The notes under the pieces are model-generated. The model did not search any database. It was given only the letters and a program-made list of their open reading frames with translations, and had not been told where the DNA came from. DNA of 64,000 bases from positions 1,701,586-1,765,585 of the forward strand of contig NW_003314294.1 of NCBI RefSeq assembly GCF_000143415.4, read 5' to 3'. Positions within the stretch are counted from its first letter, which is position 1, and each line of letters starts with the position of its first letter. The stretch is from Selaginella moellendorffii (lineage: Eukaryota; Streptophyta; Lycopodiopsida; Selaginellales; Selaginellaceae). Below are positions 58,895 through 64,000 of the stretch, in pieces. The position numbers were made by a program, and so were the translations under genes.

Positions 58895-60720
58895 AATGGC
58901 ATGAGCACATACGCCATAACCGCGAGGCATTACCTATCATCTTTTCGTTGCCCTTCTTCCTTTTCGAATCAAACGCCTCTGATCCCGACGACTGTCCAAC
59001 GTGCTTTCGCTTTTTATGACCACTGTCAGTTTGAGCTTGGCTGGTGCTTGCCTGTTTTGCCTTTGAAGAAGTGTCTCCTGCAAGGAATGGCATGAGACCA
59101 CACGCCATTGCAAATATAATTTGTACCTCCTTTTTTCCTATTGCTTGTCTGTTTGTCCTTCTTCGACGCGCCACCAGTGCGCTTTTCAGTCCTCGTGTCT
59201 GAATATTCACAACGATCTATAATCAAAATGGCGTGAGGCCTCATGTGACCTTACCTTGTGCAGGTTGTGACCTCGGCCTAACATCAGTAGCTGTTAACGC
59301 CGTTTCAGCATCTGGGGGTGGCCACGCTCCTGCATACAGAGCTTGTGAGATAACATTTAAACTTAAAGTGCGTACTCACCAGGTTCGTAGAGAAGATACT
59401 GTTTTTCTTTGGCAACTGTAATTATATGCTCCATTGAAGTCACCTCTTCAATGGAGTTTGTCACCGCAACACACGGGACACCCTTGAGTAGTGCGGCTCG
59501 AAAGAATAGTCCGCCGCAGTTGTACTCGACAACGCATTTGCCCTTGGAGTCACCCGCTATTGCGTTGAAGACCCAGCTGAGCATTTCCCATGCTGCACCT
59601 GGAGCTTTCTTTGGATTCGAAAGCTCCATAGCCGTCTTCAGTTCCTCAGGCACGGGTAAATTGACCTCCCTCAGATCAATTCGATCGGCTTTGTTGAACG
59701 AAGCTGGGAAGTCACTCCAGTCCCACTCTGCTGCAGGACCAATAACAAGGGCGACTGTGAAGATGCGGACATTCGTCGGTATCTTCTTCTTAGCCATTAT
59801 CCCATGGATCTCCCGCATCTCCCTGCCTCTCAACCAAGCCTTCACCTCGTTCAAGGCCTTCCAGAACTTGTGATAGGATTCGGAGTCGTAGATCATATAG
59901 TGGACTGAAGATTCCACCTCCGCAAGTCCCACCATTAAGTCAATGATGGAGCTGACTTCGTCTGCATGAGTGATCTCCTCGTTTGTGAAGTTCATCACAC
60001 AAAAGATGTTCTTGACCTGCTCATCTCCGCGGGAAACGATGCTCCTCCACCTTTGATCCTCATCCGAATTCACGTATACCCGGTAAGGTTCTCGATAGGC
60101 CTCTGCTGCGGGGTCGAGCTGTTTCTGAAGCCGGCGGTCGACATCCCTCTTAATGAAATTTGGATACTAATCCAACTTCTCAGCTTTACTTTTCGTGGCA
60201 TCCCGCAGCAGATCGATGAACTTGGGGGCCCCCTTCACGTACTCGTCGATGTCTTCATTTGACAAGTCCAGCTCTTCCATCATCTCTTGCGTGGTGTCGA
60301 TGCTCACCCTCGCCACGGCCACTTGCTCGAAGATCCAATCCTTCAATAGCGCACGAGCTCTCAGAGTCGTGCACAAGTCCTCGTATGTCACAATATGGCC
60401 GGGAGTCATTTTGGTCTTGTTGAAGACTACCTCACCACGTAGAAGAGCATTAGCCACTGTCAGAAGGTCGTCGTCGTCTAGAGACCGCGAGAAACGCAAG
60501 GCGTTGAGCTTCAAATCATTGGGCTTCCGGCCGTCCTCCACACCCATTGAGTTTAGCAACTCCCCGTCATGGTACCTCCTTAGCACATCTACCCATTTGT
60601 CAAAAACAACTTTTGTCGCGAGTAGAATGTTATGGATGCTGAGTGTGTCATTGACCCCCAGTGTTTTCGAGAGAAGACTCGAGAATTCCTGCAATGGAAA
60701 TGGCGTGAGGCCACATGCTA
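58895..60720. repeat. Intron palindromes, copy C
   Basis: Copies at 58,895-58,918, 59,086-59,109, 59,227-59,250 and 60,699-60,720, in introns 6, 5, 4 and 2. Confidence 0.9.
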
Positions 60721-61975
60721 TGCCACATGCAACGAGGCTTACCTGCCAGGCGCTAGTTGCTAGTGCACGTCCTTGTCCTGGTTTTTGTGGCTTCTTCAGT
60801 TGAACCCAGAGCTTCCGTGTTCGTGCCAATGTCTCGTGCAGACCCGATTTGTAGCACGTTTCTTGCTTGACATTCTGCGCGTGGGAGATGTATATGATAG
60901 ATCGGAGGGGCGAGTTGCCTTTTATCAGGCGGACAACTCTTGTCTTGAAGACTTTCTTCACCTCCTCGCCCACCATAATATCCACAACTATCTGTTGCAT
61001 CGCCAAGCTAGAATGCTGCCCGGAGACGGCATAGAACCGGATGTTCTGATCGTCCAACACCTTCCTATTGATCAAGTCTGGAAACCTCGTCTCGCCCTTC
61101 ATTGTTCGGTAGTAGGGGATCACGTCTGCGATGTCGGGTGTTACTGGACTTGCCAGCATCTTCTGCTTCAGTTTCTCCACCCACTCATCAGATACTAGCC
61201 TGTGGTTGTATTTGCTTTGGATCTCGATACGGCTCACGTCGATTGTATATACTTTGTTGGAATAGTAACAAGTACTATTATCTGCGACGATTTTTGCTGC
61301 CTCTTCTTGCTCTTTCTGCTCTTTGCGGCTCTTCTTTTTGGTGGGTGTAGTGTTCGAACCCGAGGCAATGGCATCACCGAGTAGCTTCTTTTTTGGAGCA
61401 GCAGAGTCGGACGTCGGCTTGAGCTTGACCACCCTTTTCTGCTTCGGGGTAGTTTCCAGATCGACCCCCTTCCCCTTCGCTTCGCAAACTGGAGGCACTC
61501 TCAACGGCTCAATGTTGGAATATAGTTTTTGAACATCGCCGTAGGTGAGGTCCGTGGATTCCATGTGATCTTCATAGACCCGCAGCGTCTTTGAAATTGT
61601 GGGCCTCCTGGACAACCTCTCCCTAGCTCCCTCTAGGAATTCCTCATAGCCGCTGCCCCCCTCCGGGAAGCCGCTAGGATGTGCAAGGTGGATCTTGAAG
61701 GCGGACGCTGTCTCTACCACAAGTGCCAGTCCATATTCTTGCATGGAACTGCATGGAGTGTCTGTCACTTGGATGAGGATCCCCATGCATTCTTTTCTCC
61801 CACCATCTGTGTTGTACAGCATCAGATCCTCGCCTTCCATCCCGAAAGTCCAACTGGTGAGCTCCTCCCCCTTCTCTGCATCCACATTGACAGTGGCTGG
61901 AAGAAGAACGCAATTCCTTGCCTGTTCAAAAATGCACAACAATTAGAGCTGACAGATGAAAAGCTAGCAGCTGGA

Positions 61976-62136
61976 AATAACATGAGGCCACACGCCATTC
62001 ACCACTGCATCAGATGTCTTGAGGCTACATCCTAAGATGGCGTGAGGCTACACGCCATCTGTAACCGGACTGCACTCGAGAGCCCAATCGGTGCATGCCA
62101 ATGTTGCTACTGAATGGCATGTGGCCTCATGCCATT
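61976..62136. repeat. Intron 1 palindromes, copy C
   Basis: Copies at 61,976-61,999, 62,036-62,059 and 62,113-62,136 within intron 61,922-62,160. Confidence 0.9.
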
Positions 62137-62163
62137 TTCTACTTCGTCTAAAAGACTTACCAT

Positions 62164-64000
62164 TTGAAGCCGAATGGAGGCCGTGACAATCGAGGCCGGA
62201 CTCGCTGGCGAATGTGCACTGTGTGTGCAGCGGATCGTAGCAGCAAGGCTACTCTGCCACTTACAGTTGGAGAGTGGTGCTGAAATCTCCCGGGACGCCA
62301 AGTGGGCTGCGTGTGGGTGGTGGAGTGGGCGGCGGAGTTGGCGGCGAAGTTACAAACTGGGTGTGTCTTGAAGTGGACGCCGATGCACACGAGCGCGATG
62401 CGAGCGCGAGTGTGATGCAAGCGCGAGTGGACGCCGATGCACACGAGAAACCTGTAGAGAAGTGAGCGTGATCGCGAGTGGGAGCGCGATGCGAGCGGGA
62501 GCGCGAGTGTGATGCGAGCGCGAGCGCGAGTGTGCGAGCGCGAGTACAAAGCAAAATGCAAAACCTAACCTCACACGCGCGAAATGTCACAACGGTTGGT
62601 AATCCCGCCACGTCATCATTCCTCGGACTTGGGCGCCACCATTAATTTCTGGATTGCCGCGCGCATGCAAGCACGCAAAATCCAAAAGAAATCCGCAACG
62701 TCATCATTCCTCGGACTGCATGCACGCGAAATCCAAAAGAAAGATCATGATTGGGATATCATTTAATACCCTCGCTATATTTATACCATGCATGATTGGA
62801 TATTCCAAAGCATCTTGTATTTCCAAAAATGGCAGATGTTCAGCTAAATAAAGAAATTCTATCTGTTTCTATTTTTCTCTCAAATCAATATTATAGCGTG
62901 TGGGCTCATGCAATGCTGTAAGAGGCAGATGCCGAGCAGATGTATCTCAGGCTAGCGAAGGGGACGAACGAAAGCTAGCTATAAACATGACGGGATGCAA
63001 ATAGATTACTAGGCTGGTCCTACGAAAATCAAAAACCATAATTGAAAACATTGAAAATGCAAAAAGAAAGGTTTATAATATTTTTGAATTTTAGGCAACC
63101 AAAGGAATGTAAGTAGGGCATGTGTTTGTAAGTTCAAAAATGCCTCAACCACTTAAATTCCCAATCAAATAAAGCTGTTTCTATTTTTGGTACAGGTAAA
63201 CTTTATAGCGTGTGGGCTCATGCAATTTTGAACCCAAAAATGCACCAAAAAATGCTCGACTAGCATTATTCTTTGAATGGCGTGTGGCCTTATGTCGAGC
63301 ATTATTCTTTGAATGGCGTGTGGCCTTATATTGCCATAAATGGACGTACACACACAGCGTAATTATTCCTTTACACGGCGAATAATCTTGGCGCGGATCG
63401 CTGACATGGCATGGCAAAGTTCGAATCACTGACATGGCACAGCTGGATCGAGGCAAGGACATGATGTGACAAAGTTCAACTTCCGACAGCAAAGTCTAGA
63501 AGCTACTCAGTTTGAAATTTGTCAGAGGAATCATAAGATCTGGTTTGTCAGAGGATTTGATGTGACGTTCAAGCGTGTGTTATTTTTGAATTCTCGAACT
63601 CATTCCTAGGTCTATCATTTTTGTGCGCCGTGTTCTTGGTTCCGCTGAGCGCAGTGAGCGCTGCTTGTGTAAGCGGCGTTGTGGGCTGTGGTTTATGCGT
63701 CTACGAGCGGTTGCGGCATTGCGAGCGCCATTGCGAGCGGCAGTTTATGCGAGTGGCAGTTTGTGCGAGCGGCGCTACGAGCAGTTGCGGTGTTGCGAGC
63801 GGCGCTACGAGTAGTTGCGGTGTTGCGAGCGGCACTGTCTTTGGTGTGGCTACCGCTTCCTCTTGATATTCGGCACTTGTGCTTCCTGGTATGTTCACCA
63901 TGGAATGGCTTAGGACCACATTTAGAAATGGCATGAGGCCACATGCCATCTTGGGCCCTTGCAATTTCATGGCTAGCGTATTGTCATGTATGTTTTTACT
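62164..64000. promoter_or_regulatory. Intergenic region of copy C
   Basis: Reverse counterpart of 24.95-27.70 kb. It has the CpG-rich clusters (62,390-62,550; 63,690-63,850), the TATA candidate (62,778-62,785), half-form repeats at 62,891 and 63,203, two 36-bp units (63,250-63,330) and a full palindrome at 63,927-63,950. The telomere-like run is absent because of a deletion. Confidence 0.6.

Larger units (their letters stand above)
56588..62163 (-). pseudogene. ParB-like / HAD-phosphatase fusion gene, copy C (11 exons, one nonsense codon)
   Basis: Exons in coding order: ATG 62,163-62,161; 61,921-60,743; 60,688-59,380; 59,329-59,255; 59,216-59,127; 59,077-58,934; 58,886-58,350; 58,292-58,278 (15-bp microexon); 58,228-58,121; 58,073-57,498; 57,450-56,588. 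Lengths sum to 4,899 nt, an exact 1,633 codons with stop, which supports the model. The only lesion seen is TAG at 60,167-60,169 (CAG in copy A). The ParB-like box, unknown middle, acidic tract (5 residues shorter than in A) and Pro-rich segment precede the HAD domain: FDLNGVL, with Asn in place of the second Asp of the usual motif, as in some plant FCP1/NIF-like proteins; LGVWTSM; and ILIIDDSP. A final ~120-residue tail ends RRWRQKITV. Whether the phosphatase is active is uncertain. Confidence 0.75.
56159..64000 (-). mobile_element. Copy C of the element (inverted, right end present, left end off the window)
   Basis: It starts with the 22-bp terminus at 56,159-56,180, followed by an inner inverted pair AAGTGGGA (56,173-56,180) and TCCCACTT (56,191-56,198). 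It is collinear in reverse with copy A from the HAD exon through the intergenic region and provides the 3' end missing from A. It lacks the LTR insertion and the segment equivalent to 26.0-26.95 kb of A. The DUF7869 gene should lie beyond 64,000. Confidence 0.85.

Overview
The window is repeat-dense eukaryotic DNA, most likely from a streptophyte (land plant or charophyte alga). The reasons are plant-style Ty3/gypsy elements, an initiator-Met-tRNA primer-binding site in an LTR element, short runs of the plant-type telomere unit TTTAGGG, and spliceosomal introns. No rRNA, tRNA or CRISPR array was seen, and no conventional host gene. Nearly everything is transposable-element sequence at different stages of decay.

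Layout. 0-15.3 kb: old Ty3/gypsy material. A gag piece (-) is followed by a minisatellite, LTR/leader-like DNA, a minus-strand pol (4.4-8.7 kb) with an extra RNase H before its RT, and a plus-strand element (8.8-15.3 kb) whose RT is split by an AT-rich insert carrying a 129-codon ORF. 15.8-17.5 kb: a decayed minus-strand copy of a large non-autonomous LTR element. 17.5-20.46 kb: nothing recognisable. 20.46-39.36 kb: copy A of a large composite element. 39.85-48.38 kb: copy B of the same element, 3'-truncated. 48.38-56.16 kb: two tail-to-tail gypsy remnants, then a leader+gag remnant. 56.16-64.0 kb: copy C in reverse orientation, running off the window.

The main discovery is this element (copies A, B, C). 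From the overlap of A and C its full length is about 13.2 kb. Both ends carry the same 22-bp terminal inverted repeat, starting GCTCTATTTCG. It has two divergently transcribed genes. Gene 1 (-, about 1,020 codons) is a DUF7869-like protein with an Asp...Asp...Glu/Asp arrangement that I infer to be an RNase-H-fold transposase. Gene 2 (+, 11 exons, about 1,632-1,637 codons) joins a ParB/sulfiredoxin-like N-terminal domain, a long unknown middle, an acidic tract, a Pro-rich segment and a C-terminal HAD (FCP1/NIF-type) phosphatase domain.

The element is studded with more than twenty copies of a roughly 24-bp palindrome (core GGCRTGNGGCCNCAYGCC). They lie in the intergenic region, inside most of the 5' introns, and even within coding exons. 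A ParB-like protein together with dispersed palindromes invites a parS-like hypothesis, which is untested. Each copy is broken differently: A by a 6.45-kb LTR insertion and loss of the 3' end, B by deletions and nonsense changes, C by a single visible nonsense codon. This suggests a recently active family.

The LTR element inside A (29,098-35,551) has nearly identical 1,146-bp LTRs, a 5-bp target duplication, a PBS and a polypurine tract, but no coding capacity. It is a young non-autonomous (LARD-like) insertion.
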